Part shown: positions 14,743 through 23,777 of the stretch, one piece after another
Numbering within the stretch: position 1 is the first letter of the stretch
How the letters are laid out: the number at the start of each line of letters is the position of its first letter
Source: an uncultured Collinsella sp.
Lineage (GTDB): Bacteria > Actinomycetota > Coriobacteriia > Coriobacteriales > Coriobacteriaceae
Reading direction: 5' to 3'
Length of the DNA stretch: 44,610 bases
Assembly: GCA_900547835.1 (NCBI GenBank)
Contig: URIJ01000001.1
Coordinates: forward strand, 1 to 44,610
Position numbers and translations under genes: made by a program
The notes under the pieces: generated by a model
Told to the model about the DNA's origin: nothing
The model's database searches: none
The model's input: the letters and a program-made list of their open reading frames with translations, nothing else

Positions 14743-15666
14743 ATGAACATCGTTCTTGCGATAGCGCAGGGCCTCGTGGTTATGCTGGTCGCGCCCTTCT
14801 TCTCCGGCCTCGCCCGTGTGATTCGCGCGAAGATGCACAATCGCCGCGGTCCGTCCATCCTTCAGGATTACCGGGACCTCGCGAAGCTCATGGCGCGTCC
14901 CGAGTCCGTGAGTTCCGACTCGAGCTTCGTGCTGCGCATCATGCCGCCGCTGTTCCTCGCGGTGTCGTTCATGCTCGCCATGGGCCTGCCCATGTTCACG
15001 CTCGAGAGCCCCATGCCCGTCTTTGGTGACGCCATCACCATCATGTACGCGCTCGCGCTGTCCCGCTTCTTCTTCGCGCTGTCCGGCGTGGATTCCTCCA
15101 ACGCCTACGCGGGCTTCGGCGGTATCCGCGAGCTCCTCATGAGCGTGCTCATCGAGCCGTCCATGCTCATCGCGCTGTTTACCGTCGCCATCGTGTGCGG
15201 CTCCACGGACATTGCGACCATGGGTCAGCACATCGTTACGGGCAACGTCTCGAGCGTCGTCGCCGTCATCCTCGCCGGCGTCGCCTTCGCGGCCGCCTGC
15301 TATATGGAGCTCGGCAAGCTTCCGTTCGATCAGGCCGAAGCCGAGCAGGAGCTCCAGGAGGGCCCGCTCGCCGAGCTCTCCGGCCCGTCCCTGGCCATGA
15401 TGAAGCTCGCCATGGGCATGAAGCAGGTCGTGGTCGTCGCTTGGTTCACCTCCATCTTCATCCCCTGGGGAGAGCCCGCGACCATCGGCGTCACCGCTCT
15501 CGTGGGCGCCGTCGTCTTCCTCGTCAAGTGCCTGGTCGATTTCGTCGTCTGCGGCGTGCTCGAGAATTCCGTTTCCCGTTCGCGCTTCAAGGTGCTCGGT
15601 AACCAGACCTGGGCCGTCGTCGGCATCGCGGTCCTCGCGTTCGTCTTCGTTGTCGTAGGCGTGTAG
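14743..15666 (+). CDS. hyfC: hydrogenase-4 component C, NuoH-like membrane subunit
   Basis: A 307-residue membrane protein of the NuoH/HycD family. The conserved loops that contact the hydrogenase arm are visible: AKMHNRRGPSILQDYRDLAK near the N-terminus and ELGKLPFDQAEAEQELQEG in the middle, rich in acidic residues as in complex I subunit H. It should form the junction between the soluble arm and the membrane part. RBS GGGGAGAGG precedes the ATG at 14743. About eight spans. Confidence 0.95.
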   Translation: MNIVLAIAQGLVVMLVAPFFSGLARVIRAKMHNRRGPSILQDYRDLAKLMARPESVSSDSSFVLRIMPPLFLAVSFMLAMGLPMFTLESPMPVFGDAITIMYALALSRFFFALSGVDSSNAYAGFGGIRELLMSVLIEPSMLIALFTVAIVCGSTDIATMGQHIVTGNVSSVVAVILAGVAFAAACYMELGKLPFDQAEAEQELQEGPLAELSGPSLAMMKLAMGMKQVVVVAWFTSIFIPWGEPATIGVTALVGAVVFLVKCLVDFVVCGVLENSVSRSRFKVLGNQTWAVVGIAVLAFVFVVVGV

Positions 15667-15682
15667 GGAGAAGGGAGAAACT

Positions 15683-17140
15683 ATGTCAATCGAATCGAGC
15701 TTGTCCCTCTTTGCCATGGTGGCGATCGCCGTCCCCATGCTGGGCTCCCTGCTCATCGTCATGCTGCCGCGTCCCTACGCTAAATGGATCTGCGCCTTCG
15801 CCGGCGGCATCGCCACGGTCGCTTCCGTTGGCTTGGCTGCGACGTTTGCCGGAAACGGCATGAACGCGGTCGATGTAACCTGGGCGAGTATGGGCCAGAC
15901 CTTGGTCATGGGCTTCATATTCGACCGGATGAGCACGCTGCTCGCACCCGCGTTCGTCGCTATCGGCCTGCTCGTCGTCATCTATTCGTTCCCGTACATG
16001 AGCGATAAGAACAAGGAGCATCCCGACGCGCCCCGTCGCCGCTTCTACGTGTACTTCTCCACGTTTATCGGCGCCATGGCCGGTCTCGCCTACAGCTCCA
16101 CCATCGTCGGCCAGCTCGTTTTCTTCGAGATCACCGGCGTGTGCTCCTGGGGCCTCATCAGCTACTACATGACGCCCACGGCCAAGAAGGCCGGTATGAA
16201 GGCGCTCATCATCACCCACATCGGCGCTTTGGGACTCTACATCGGCGCGGCCTTCCTGTTCGCCGGAACCGGCACGTTCGCGCTGAGCGCGATCTCCCAG
16301 CTCGATTCCGGTATGAAGACCGTCGTGCTGCTGCTCATCCTGTTCGCCGCTTGGGCCAAGTCCGCCCAGTTCCCGCTCTACATGTGGCTGCCCTCCGCAA
16401 TGGAGGCCCCCACGCCCGTTTCCGCCTACCTCCATGGCGCGTCCATGGTGAAGGTCGGCGTGTGCGTGTTCGCCCGCGCTCTTGCGAGTGCCGGCGATAT
16501 CCCCGAGATCGTCGGTTGGGTCGCCATCATCGACGCCGTCGTGACCATGCTCTTCGGCTTCCTCATGTACCTGCCCCAGAAGGATATGAAGCGCCTGCTT
16601 GCCTTCTCGACGATCGCGCAGCTCGCCTACGTGTTCTTCGGCCTGGGCCTCTCCGTGTTCGGAAGCCAGATGGCGTTCAACGGCGCCGTCGAGCACATCT
16701 TCAACCACGCGTTCACCAAGACCCTGTTCTTCCTCATCGCCGGCTCCCTCAGCTTCACGCTGGGAACCCGTATGTTGCCCAAGATCCAGGGCCTCATGAA
16801 GAAGTACCCGGTCACGGGCGTGGGCTTCGCGGTCGCCGCGACCGCTATCGCCGGCGTGCCCCCCATGAGCACGTTCTTCTCCAAGTTCCAGATTATTTCC
16901 GGTGGCTTCGCGGTTGGTGCTTCCAACACGGTCATCTTCGTCCTCGTGTGCGTCATGGTCGTCGAGACCGTCGCCACCTTCGCATGGTTCCTGCGTTGGA
17001 TGGGTAAGGTCCTGCCCGGTGAGCCGAGCGAGACCGTGGCCGCCGGCCAGCCCCTTCCGCGTGCCATGGCGTTCGTGTTCGTCGTCCTCATGATCATGGT
17101 CGTCGTCGCCGGTCCTCTGTCCTCTAGTTGGATGGGTTAG
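15683..17140 (+). CDS. hyfD: hydrogenase-4 component D, antiporter-like membrane subunit
   Basis: A 485-residue membrane protein of the NuoL/M/N type, close to E. coli HyfD in length. It has WAKSAQFPLYMWLPSAMEAP and TPVSAYLHGASMVKVGV, then KDMKRLLAFSTIAQLAYVFF and HIFNHAFTKTLFFLIAGSL, the proton-channel helices with their Lys and His residues. This subunit is present in Hyf and absent from Hyc, so it marks the operon as FHL-2-like. RBS GGGAGAAGGGAG lies before the ATG at 15683. Fourteen or so spans are expected. Confidence 0.95.
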   Translation: MSIESSLSLFAMVAIAVPMLGSLLIVMLPRPYAKWICAFAGGIATVASVGLAATFAGNGMNAVDVTWASMGQTLVMGFIFDRMSTLLAPAFVAIGLLVVIYSFPYMSDKNKEHPDAPRRRFYVYFSTFIGAMAGLAYSSTIVGQLVFFEITGVCSWGLISYYMTPTAKKAGMKALIITHIGALGLYIGAAFLFAGTGTFALSAISQLDSGMKTVVLLLILFAAWAKSAQFPLYMWLPSAMEAPTPVSAYLHGASMVKVGVCVFARALASAGDIPEIVGWVAIIDAVVTMLFGFLMYLPQKDMKRLLAFSTIAQLAYVFFGLGLSVFGSQMAFNGAVEHIFNHAFTKTLFFLIAGSLSFTLGTRMLPKIQGLMKKYPVTGVGFAVAATAIAGVPPMSTFFSKFQIISGGFAVGASNTVIFVLVCVMVVETVATFAWFLRWMGKVLPGEPSETVAAGQPLPRAMAFVFVVLMIMVVVAGPLSSSWMG

Positions 17141-17150
17141 GAGGTAGGAC

Positions 17151-17804
17151 ATGGGTTATTCGTTAGTCAATATCCTGGGCGGTCTTCTGATCGTGACCTC
17201 CACCATGGTGGTCGTCTCAAAGACCATCCCGTCCGCCATCAAGTGGTACGCGATCCAGTCGGTTGTCCTGGTGGGCGTGCTGCTCACCCTGGGCCTCACC
17301 ACCGGTGCCACCGAGCTTCTCATGTGGGCCGCGTCGGCCTTCGTCACCAAGGTGATCCTCGTTCCGTTCATTCTCAACCGTGCCTACAAGAAGATGGGTT
17401 CGCCTGCCGATAGCACGCTGACCTCCTCCATCAAGCCGGCTTGGACCATCATCCTCACCGGTCTGGAGGTGGTCATCTGCTTCGCGGTGGTCACGCGCCT
17501 GAGCCTGCCCACCGCCGAGGTGGCCACTCCGGCCCTCGCCATCAGCTTCGCGCACTTCTTCGTCGGCCTCACGTGCATCATCTCCCAGCGCAACATCCTC
17601 AAGCAGATCTTCGGGTACTGCCTTATGGAGAACGGTAGCCACGTGACGCTCGCCCTGCTCGCGCCCACGGCCCCCGAGATCATCGAGATTGGTATCGCCA
17701 CCGACGCCATCTTCGCCGTCATCATCATGTCCGCCGTCGTCGTGAGGATCTGGAACGACACCAAGTCGCTCGACTCCCACGACCTGACCGAATTGAAGGG
17801 GTAG
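17151..17804 (+). CDS. hyfE: hydrogenase-4 component E membrane subunit
   Basis: A 217-residue membrane protein, nearly the length of E. coli HyfE. The C-terminal half has the conserved block IISQRNILKQIFGYCLMENG followed by HVTLALLAPTAPEIIEIG, seen in HyfE and related NuoK-like proteins. Its likely role is a structural membrane subunit between HyfD and HyfF. The gene begins 10 bp after hyfD, with TAGGAGG as RBS, and ends 3 bp before hyfF. Confidence 0.93.
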   Translation: MGYSLVNILGGLLIVTSTMVVVSKTIPSAIKWYAIQSVVLVGVLLTLGLTTGATELLMWAASAFVTKVILVPFILNRAYKKMGSPADSTLTSSIKPAWTIILTGLEVVICFAVVTRLSLPTAEVATPALAISFAHFFVGLTCIISQRNILKQIFGYCLMENGSHVTLALLAPTAPEIIEIGIATDAIFAVIIMSAVVVRIWNDTKSLDSHDLTELKG

Positions 17805-17807
17805 GCC

Positions 17808-19373
17808 ATGGATGTTTCAATGCTGACGGTCGCCCTGCTCGCTTGTCCCCTCGTGTTCTCCCTGATTATGGCTGCGCTCCCCAAGACGACGTCCTACAGC
17901 GTCTTTGCGGGGCTCAACACCATCTCCGTCGCGGCGACCCTCGTCCTTTCGGTCGTCACCGCGGGAACCATGCTCTCGAGCGGGCAGAATATCGACGCTT
18001 TGGGCCTGTGGCTCCATCTCGATTCGCTCTCGTCGATCTTCGTCCTTCTGGTAGGCATCATCGGGTTCATCACCGGCGTGTACTCCATCTCCTATATCAA
18101 GATCGATATCGAGGAGAAGACCATGCCGGCCGAGCGCACCAAGCAGTACTACGCGCTGTTTAGCCTGTTCGTTTTCACGATGCTGCTCGCCTGCCTGTCC
18201 AACAACATCATCCTCACCTGGGCGGCGGTCGAGGCCACCACGCTGTCGACCGTGTTCCTCGTGGGCATCTACAAGAACAAGCAGGCGCTCGAGGCGTCTT
18301 GGAAGTACGCGATGGTCTGCACCGCCGGCGTGGCCTTCGGCCTGTTCGGCACGCTGCTCATCTACGCGAACGCCGCCGATATCATGCCCAACGCGCATGA
18401 GGCAGCCTTCCTCACCTCCATCATGCCCTACGCCGACCAGTTCGACCCGATGCTCGTGCGCCTCGCGTTCGCGTTCATCGTCATCGGCTTCGGCACCAAG
18501 GCGGGCCTGTTCCCCATGCACACTTGGCTGCCCGACGCGCACTCCCAGGCTCCGAGCCCGGTCTCCGCGCTGCTCTCGGGCGTGCTGCTCAAGTGCGCCA
18601 TGCTGGTGATCATCCGCTTCTACTCCCTGTCCATCATCACGGTGGGCGACACCTATCCGCGTACGCTCCTGCTCATCCTGGGCACGCTGTCCATCCTGGT
18701 GGCCGCCCTGTGCATCTTTAAGCAGGACGATATCAAGCGCCGCTTCGCGTACTCCTCCGTCGACAACGTCGGCGTGGTCGCGCTGTGCCTGGGTATCGGT
18801 GGTCCGCTCGGTATCGCCGCCTGCCTGCTGCACTGCATCTTCCACGGTTTCACGAAGGCGCTCGCCTTCTGCATGGCCGGTAACATCCAGCACATCTACC
18901 ACACCCGCGACCTGAACAAGATCAAGGGCGTCGTCGAGATCGCGCCCATCACGGCCGCGCTCACCATCGTCGCTCTGCTCGCGCTCGCCGCTTTCCCGCC
19001 GTTCGCCCTGTTCATCTCCGAGTTCCTCACCTTCGTGGCCGGCGTCCAGTCCGGTCCCATCTGGGTGGTCGTGCTCGTGGCCATTGGCCTCACCGGCGTG
19101 TACTTTGCCCTTACCGGCATCGCGCTCAAGTCCATCTTCGGCAAGGCGCCCGAGGGCATGAAGCGCCACGAGGTGCCCGCCCTCATGATCATCCCCGAGA
19201 TCGCCCTCGCGATCGTGGTCATGTGGTTCGGTATCGCCACCCCGGTCGCCATCACGAGCGGCGTCGAGGATGCAACGTCCGTCGTTTTGAACCAGAGCGT
19301 CGAAGAGCTCCACGAGGCTCCTCTCTACCGCATGGTGTTCAGTTCCCAGACCAAGACAAGCGAGGTGAATTAG
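17808..19373 (+). CDS. hyfF: hydrogenase-4 component F, antiporter-like membrane subunit
   Basis: A 521-residue NuoM/NuoN-type membrane protein, similar in length to E. coli HyfF. It shows GFGTKAGLFPMHTWLPDAHS, with SPVSALLSGVLLKCAMLVI, and DDIKRRFAYSSVDNVGVVAL, then HCIFHGFTKALAFCMAGNI. This is the third antiporter-like subunit, so the complex has three candidate ion channels. The start at 17808 is 3 bp after hyfE. The product ends five bases before hyfG, so translation is probably coupled. Confidence 0.95.
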   Translation: MDVSMLTVALLACPLVFSLIMAALPKTTSYSVFAGLNTISVAATLVLSVVTAGTMLSSGQNIDALGLWLHLDSLSSIFVLLVGIIGFITGVYSISYIKIDIEEKTMPAERTKQYYALFSLFVFTMLLACLSNNIILTWAAVEATTLSTVFLVGIYKNKQALEASWKYAMVCTAGVAFGLFGTLLIYANAADIMPNAHEAAFLTSIMPYADQFDPMLVRLAFAFIVIGFGTKAGLFPMHTWLPDAHSQAPSPVSALLSGVLLKCAMLVIIRFYSLSIITVGDTYPRTLLLILGTLSILVAALCIFKQDDIKRRFAYSSVDNVGVVALCLGIGGPLGIAACLLHCIFHGFTKALAFCMAGNIQHIYHTRDLNKIKGVVEIAPITAALTIVALLALAAFPPFALFISEFLTFVAGVQSGPIWVVVLVAIGLTGVYFALTGIALKSIFGKAPEGMKRHEVPALMIIPEIALAIVVMWFGIATPVAITSGVEDATSVVLNQSVEELHEAPLYRMVFSSQTKTSEVN

Positions 19374-19377
19374 CACC

Positions 19378-21150
19378 ATGGCAGAACCTGAAAAGAAGGA
19401 CTACGCTCGTCGTTGCGAAAGCCACGTCGAGGCCCTGCGCGCCGCAGTGCCGGGCGCTATCGAGAAGGTTGAGTGGCAGTGCGAGGACCAGCTGACGATC
19501 ACCGTCAAGCTGGACCGTCTGCCCGAGGCCGTCCACTACCTGTACTACGAGCGCTACGGCTGGATTCCCGTGATCATCGGCAACGATGAGCGCAGCCTGT
19601 GCGGCCGTTACGCCGTGTACTATGTCATCTCCATGGAGGGGGAGGATCCCGGTTGGGTGACCGTGCGCACCGAGGTCGATCCCGCCAAGATGACGTTCCC
19701 GTCCGTGACACCGTTCGTCCCCGCCTGTGTGTGGGGCGAGCGCGAGCTTCGCGACATGTTCGGCCTGATCCCCGAGGGTCTGCCCGACCGTCGTCGCCTG
19801 GTGCTGCCCGACGATTGGCCCAGCGGCCTGTACCCGCTGCGCAAGGACTCCATGGACTACCGCTTCCGTCCCGCTCCCGCGAGCGACATGGAAAACTACG
19901 AGTTCTTGGCCGATACCAAGGGCAAGGAGACGACGCTTGTCCCCATGGGCCCGTTGCACATTACCTCCGACGAGCCCGGCCACTTCCGCCTGTTCGTTGA
20001 GGGCGAGACGATCGTCGACGCCGACTACCGTCTGTTCTACGTGCACCGCGGCATGGAGAAGGTCGCCGAGACGCGCCTGAACTATGACGCCGTGACGTTC
20101 CTCGCCGACCGCATCTGCGGCATCTGCGGCTGCGCCCACTCGGTGGCCTATGCCGAGGCCGTCGAGCGCGCCCAGGGCATCCATGTCCCGCCGCGCGCCC
20201 AGTACATCCGCGCCATCATGCTCGAGGTCGAGCGTCTGCACTCGCACCTGCTCAATATTGGCCTCGCATCGCACTACACCGGCTTCGACTCCGGCTTCCA
20301 GCAGTTCTTCCGCGTCCGCGAGAAGTCCATGGACCTGGCCGAGAAGCTCTCCGGTCACCGCAAGACCTACGGCCTCAACGTGATCGGCGGCGTGCGTCGC
20401 GACATTTTGGCCGAGCAGAAGCTCTCCACGCTCACGACCATCCACCAGCTGCGCTCCGAGGTTCAGGAGCTCGTCGACGTGCTGCTCTCCACGCCCAACT
20501 TTATTGAGCGTACGAGTGGCATCGGCATTCTGGACCGCAAGATCGCACGCGACTTCTCGCCGGTCGGCCCGCTCATGCGTGGCTCGGGCTATGCCCGCGA
20601 CGTGCGCTTTGACCATCCCTTCGACGGCTACGCCGATCCGGACGTCCAAAAGATGCACGCCGCCACGGCCGACACCTGTGATGCCTTCGGCCGCACCGCC
20701 GTCCGCATCCAGGAGGTCTACGATTCGATCGACATGATCGAGACCATGCTCGAGAACTGCCCGTCGGGTCCCATCCTCACCACGGATTGGGAGTACACCC
20801 CGCACAAGTACGCCATCGGCGCCACCGAGGCTCCGCGTGGCGAGGATGTGCACTGGGCGATGCTCGGCAACAACCAGAAGTGCTACCGCTGGCGCGCCAA
20901 GGCCGCCACGTACAGCAACTGGCCGGTCCTGCGCTACATGTTCCGCGGCAACACCGTGGGCGACGCGGCGCTGATCGTCGGCTCGCTTGACCCGTGCTAC
21001 TCCTGCACCGACCGCGTGACGGTGACCGATGTCGCCGCCAAGCGCGACCACGTGCTCGACAAGGAGCAGTTCGAGAACGTCTGGCGCGACAAGTCGCCGC
21101 TTGCGGGCGAGGGCACCATGGCCGCTCCGCTCGATGAGGAGGCGCTCTAA
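19378..21150 (+). CDS. hyfG: [NiFe] hydrogenase large subunit with NuoC-like N-terminal domain
   Basis: A 590-residue group 4 hydrogenase catalytic subunit. Residues 1-170 are NuoC-like (AVHYLYYERYGWIPVIIGND, then ERELRDMFGLIPEGLPDRRR). The rest is NuoD/large-subunit-like. Ni-Fe ligands: C247 and C250 in RICGICGCAHS, and C540 and C543 in DPCYSCTDR. After R546 come 44 residues that should be cut off by the HycI protease once Ni is inserted, as in HycE. The precursor tail shows that the enzyme needs maturation by hycI (23235). The ATG at 19378 lies 4 bp after hyfF. Hydrogen production or oxidation site of the complex. Confidence 0.96.
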   Translation: MAEPEKKDYARRCESHVEALRAAVPGAIEKVEWQCEDQLTITVKLDRLPEAVHYLYYERYGWIPVIIGNDERSLCGRYAVYYVISMEGEDPGWVTVRTEVDPAKMTFPSVTPFVPACVWGERELRDMFGLIPEGLPDRRRLVLPDDWPSGLYPLRKDSMDYRFRPAPASDMENYEFLADTKGKETTLVPMGPLHITSDEPGHFRLFVEGETIVDADYRLFYVHRGMEKVAETRLNYDAVTFLADRICGICGCAHSVAYAEAVERAQGIHVPPRAQYIRAIMLEVERLHSHLLNIGLASHYTGFDSGFQQFFRVREKSMDLAEKLSGHRKTYGLNVIGGVRRDILAEQKLSTLTTIHQLRSEVQELVDVLLSTPNFIERTSGIGILDRKIARDFSPVGPLMRGSGYARDVRFDHPFDGYADPDVQKMHAATADTCDAFGRTAVRIQEVYDSIDMIETMLENCPSGPILTTDWEYTPHKYAIGATEAPRGEDVHWAMLGNNQKCYRWRAKAATYSNWPVLRYMFRGNTVGDAALIVGSLDPCYSCTDRVTVTDVAAKRDHVLDKEQFENVWRDKSPLAGEGTMAAPLDEEAL

Positions 21151-21151
21151 T

Positions 21152-21868
21152 ATGCTGAAGCTTTGGAAGGTTAACGCCAAGGCCGGCGACGCGACGGTCA
21201 AGTACCCGTTTGCGCCGTTCCCCACCAACAAGGACATGCGCGGCAAGCCCGAGCACAACGCGGAGCTCTGCATCGCCTGCGGTGCCTGCGGCGTGGCGTG
21301 CCCGGCCGATGCCATTCGCATGGACACCGACCTTGCGGCCGATACCATCACCTGGTCGATCGACTACGGTCGCTGCATCTTTTGCGGCCGCTGCGAGGAA
21401 GCCTGCCCCATGGAGGCCATCAAGCTCACCGAGGAGTTTGAGCTGGCCGTCATGAGCAAGGACGACCTCACCAGCAAGAGCGTCTATACGCTCGAGCACT
21501 GCTCGCGTTGCGGCAAGCCGTTTGCCCCGCACAAGGAGATCGACTACGCCAAGCGCCTGCTGCAAAAGGCCGGCGGCATGGAGGCCGAGCAGGCCGCCCG
21601 TACCGTCGGTATGTGCCAGGAGTGCAAGCGCGAGCTCGACGCCCTGCGCGCCGCCTCGGCCGTAAAGACCGGCAACGCGCACGGCATGGCTGCCAACGAG
21701 ACGCTTGCGTCCGGCGAGCCCCAGGGCCCCGGCATGGAGTATCTGGGCGGCCACGGCGTGAACCCGGAGTATATCGACCGCGAGCTCAACCCCGATGCGC
21801 CCGAGATTCCCGCCGGTCCGGCGCCGGTCGAGGGCATCATCATGGATTTTGATACGAAGGAGGAGTAA
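21152..21868 (+). CDS. hyfH: hydrogenase-4 component H, 8Fe ferredoxin subunit
   Basis: A 238-residue NuoI/HycF-like protein. Two [4Fe-4S] motifs, CIACGACGVACPADA and CIFCGRCEEACPMEA, lie in the first half. Further down are CSRCGKPFAPHKE and CQECK, four Cys forming a possible extra metal site known in HycF-type subunits. The protein is about 57 residues longer than E. coli HyfH (181, from memory), because of a Gly/Pro-rich tail (residues about 170-238) without more Cys. It should pass electrons from HyfA to HyfI. It starts 1 bp after hyfG. Confidence 0.92.
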   Translation: MLKLWKVNAKAGDATVKYPFAPFPTNKDMRGKPEHNAELCIACGACGVACPADAIRMDTDLAADTITWSIDYGRCIFCGRCEEACPMEAIKLTEEFELAVMSKDDLTSKSVYTLEHCSRCGKPFAPHKEIDYAKRLLQKAGGMEAEQAARTVGMCQECKRELDALRAASAVKTGNAHGMAANETLASGEPQGPGMEYLGGHGVNPEYIDRELNPDAPEIPAGPAPVEGIIMDFDTKEE

Positions 21869-21870
21869 CC

Positions 21871-22653
21871 ATGGCCGAACCCACGCTTTTGCCCGAGCGG
21901 CTTCAGTACCGCCCGACCAAGATCGAGCTCGACGAGAGCATCGAGAAGGCCAAGGCGACCCTTCTTAAGAAGATCAAGCGCTCGGTGTATGTCTACCGCG
22001 TTGACTGCGGCGGCTGCAACGGCTGCGAGATCGAGATCTTCGGTTCCATCACGCCCGTCTTCGACGTCGAGCGCTTTGGCATCAAGGTCGTGCCCTCGCC
22101 CCGTCACGCCGATGTGCTGCTGTACACCGGCGCCGTGACGCGTGCCATGCGCATGCCGGCCCTGCGCGCCTTTGAGGCCGCACCCGATCCCAAGATCGTG
22201 GTGTCCTATGGCGCGTGCGGCTGCACCGGCGGCATCTTCTACGACAACTACTGCGTCTGGGGCGGCACGGACAAGATTCTGCCGGTCGATGTCTACATCC
22301 CCGGCTGCCCGCCCAGCCCCGCGCAGACCATCTACGGCTTTGCCATGGCGCTCGGTCTGCTGGACCAAAAGCTCCATGCCGAGACCACGGTGGAGGCCGC
22401 CGGCGAGCAGGCCGATATCCTGCACCCCGGCGTGCCGTACAAGCTGCGCGTTGCCATCGAGCGCGAGGCTCGCGCCATGAGCGGCTACCGTTACGGCCGC
22501 GACCTGGCCAACGAGTTTATGGACACGCTCGAGGGTGCGCCCAAGGGCGATATCCGCGGTGCCATGGCGCTGCTCATCGACAAGCAGGACGATCCGCGCC
22601 GCGTTGAGGTCTACTCGGCGCTGCAGGATCTGGTGCTGGCCGGAGGTCGCTAG
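21871..22653 (+). CDS. hyfI: [NiFe] hydrogenase small subunit (NuoB-like)
   Basis: A 260-residue subunit carrying the [4Fe-4S] cluster next to the Ni-Fe site. Cluster ligands lie in DCGGCNGCEIEIF (C46, C49, with C52 nearby), YGACGCTGGIFYD and PGCPPSP. No signal peptide is present, so it faces the cytoplasm, as expected for group 4. The C-terminal tail of about 90 residues (from MSGYRYGRDLANEFMDTL) is like that of HycG/HyfI. It begins 3 bp after hyfH and ends directly at hycH. Confidence 0.95.
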   Translation: MAEPTLLPERLQYRPTKIELDESIEKAKATLLKKIKRSVYVYRVDCGGCNGCEIEIFGSITPVFDVERFGIKVVPSPRHADVLLYTGAVTRAMRMPALRAFEAAPDPKIVVSYGACGCTGGIFYDNYCVWGGTDKILPVDVYIPGCPPSPAQTIYGFAMALGLLDQKLHAETTVEAAGEQADILHPGVPYKLRVAIEREARAMSGYRYGRDLANEFMDTLEGAPKGDIRGAMALLIDKQDDPRRVEVYSALQDLVLAGGR

Positions 22654-23235
22654 ATGGAGCTCACGGACCGCTCTGGTTACTTTGCGGGCCCCGGTATGCT
22701 CGGCGGCTCCTTTGGCGATGCCTCGCGCGCAAGCGACGAGGCCGCCGAGGGCGTCGCCGACCCCTGCCTGGGCCATGCGCCCGACCAGGTGGTCTTTTAC
22801 GAGCTCACGCGCAAGTTTGTGGAGACCGAGGAAGACGTTCCCCAGGAGGCCTGCGACGTGCTGTACTACACGCTCGCCGTGGGCCACCACACCGGCGTGC
22901 TCGACTGCTTTGAGCCGCGCCTGTCGGTGTCGGTGGATGTGTTCTATTCGCTCGTCGACGCGCTGCCGGAGGGGGAGGCCAAGACCAAGTTTGAGGCCAT
23001 CCGCTCCTTTGGCGAGTGCCAGCTCGACAAGGCGGCGGTGCCGTCGCTGCTCGAGGCCTGCGATGCGCTGCTCGACGAGCGCGGTTTTCGCGGGTCGGCC
23101 AAGGCCGGCATCTCGGTGTTCGACGACGACTTTGGCCTGCATGCCCAGCAGGTCGCGTTTCTGATGAAGTTCCGCGATCTGGTTGAGCGCGTGCGCGATG
23201 TGTCGGGCGTGTATCTGACGGGAAGGTTGCAGTAA
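22654..23235 (+). CDS. hycH: formate hydrogenlyase maturation protein HycH/HyfJ
   Basis: A 193-residue soluble protein. It matches the HycH family in its middle (VVFYELTRKFVETEEDVPQ, then VLYYTLAVGHHTGVLDCFE). HycH is needed to mature the large hydrogenase subunit precursor and is not part of the final enzyme. The first 40 residues (Gly/Ser/Ala-rich, GMLGGSFGDASRASDE) are an unusual N-terminal extension. The start codon follows the hyfI stop without a gap, and its TAA overlaps the hycI ATG by one base. Confidence 0.85.
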   Translation: MELTDRSGYFAGPGMLGGSFGDASRASDEAAEGVADPCLGHAPDQVVFYELTRKFVETEEDVPQEACDVLYYTLAVGHHTGVLDCFEPRLSVSVDVFYSLVDALPEGEAKTKFEAIRSFGECQLDKAAVPSLLEACDALLDERGFRGSAKAGISVFDDDFGLHAQQVAFLMKFRDLVERVRDVSGVYLTGRLQ

Positions 23236-23738
23236 TGGGTCGCGTTGTGGATGGCCGTGTGAACGGCGCCCCGTTTGCGGGTATCGTGCTCACGGCGGGA
23301 AGCGTGCTGCGTGCCGACGATGCCGCCGGCCCCGTGCTCTCCAAAAAGATGGAAGACGCACCCATCGCCGGTTGGTACACCATCGACGGCGGCCAAACGC
23401 CCGAGGACGACATCATCGAGGTCAAGCGCGAGCGTCCGCCTCGCCTGGTCTTGGTCGATGCCGCTGACATGGCGCTGCCCGTCGGGTCCATCCGCCTGCT
23501 CGACAAGCGCGATGTGGCCCGCAAGTCGATGTTCACCACGCATTCGCTTCCTTTGTCGATTCTGATCGAGGAAATCGAGCAATCGTGTGATGATATCGTC
23601 TTCGTTGGGATTCAGCCGGGCGACACGGAGTTCTACAACCCCATGTCCCCGGAAGTCTTTGACGCCGTCGACGCCGTGTATGACGCCGTGGCTGCCAACG
23701 ACTTTTCCCACTTTGTCCGCTTGGGGCAAGAGCAATAG
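23235..23738 (+). CDS. hycI: hydrogenase maturation endopeptidase HycI
   Basis: A 167-residue protease of the HycI/HyaD family that removes the C-terminal tail of the [NiFe] large subunit. The family blocks are VLTAGSVLRADDAAGPVL (Ni-sensing Asp near residue 30), LVLVDAADMALPVG (second Asp) and FTTHSLPLSILIEEI (His). The natural substrate is the 44-residue tail of HyfG. The ATG overlaps the hycH stop. It ends 39 bp before focA. Confidence 0.93.
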   Translation: MGRVVDGRVNGAPFAGIVLTAGSVLRADDAAGPVLSKKMEDAPIAGWYTIDGGQTPEDDIIEVKRERPPRLVLVDAADMALPVGSIRLLDKRDVARKSMFTTHSLPLSILIEEIEQSCDDIVFVGIQPGDTEFYNPMSPEVFDAVDAVYDAVAANDFSHFVRLGQEQ

Positions 23739-23777
23739 GAGCGCTTGTCCCTGCTGATTAGGAAAGAAGTGATTGAC

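Noticed and set aside
15686..19379. Long - strand open frames opposite hyfD to hyfF (up to 520 codons)
   Set aside because: They are rich in Asp, His, Gly and Glu without any domain, lie antisense to clear membrane proteins, and come from GC-rich codon bias.
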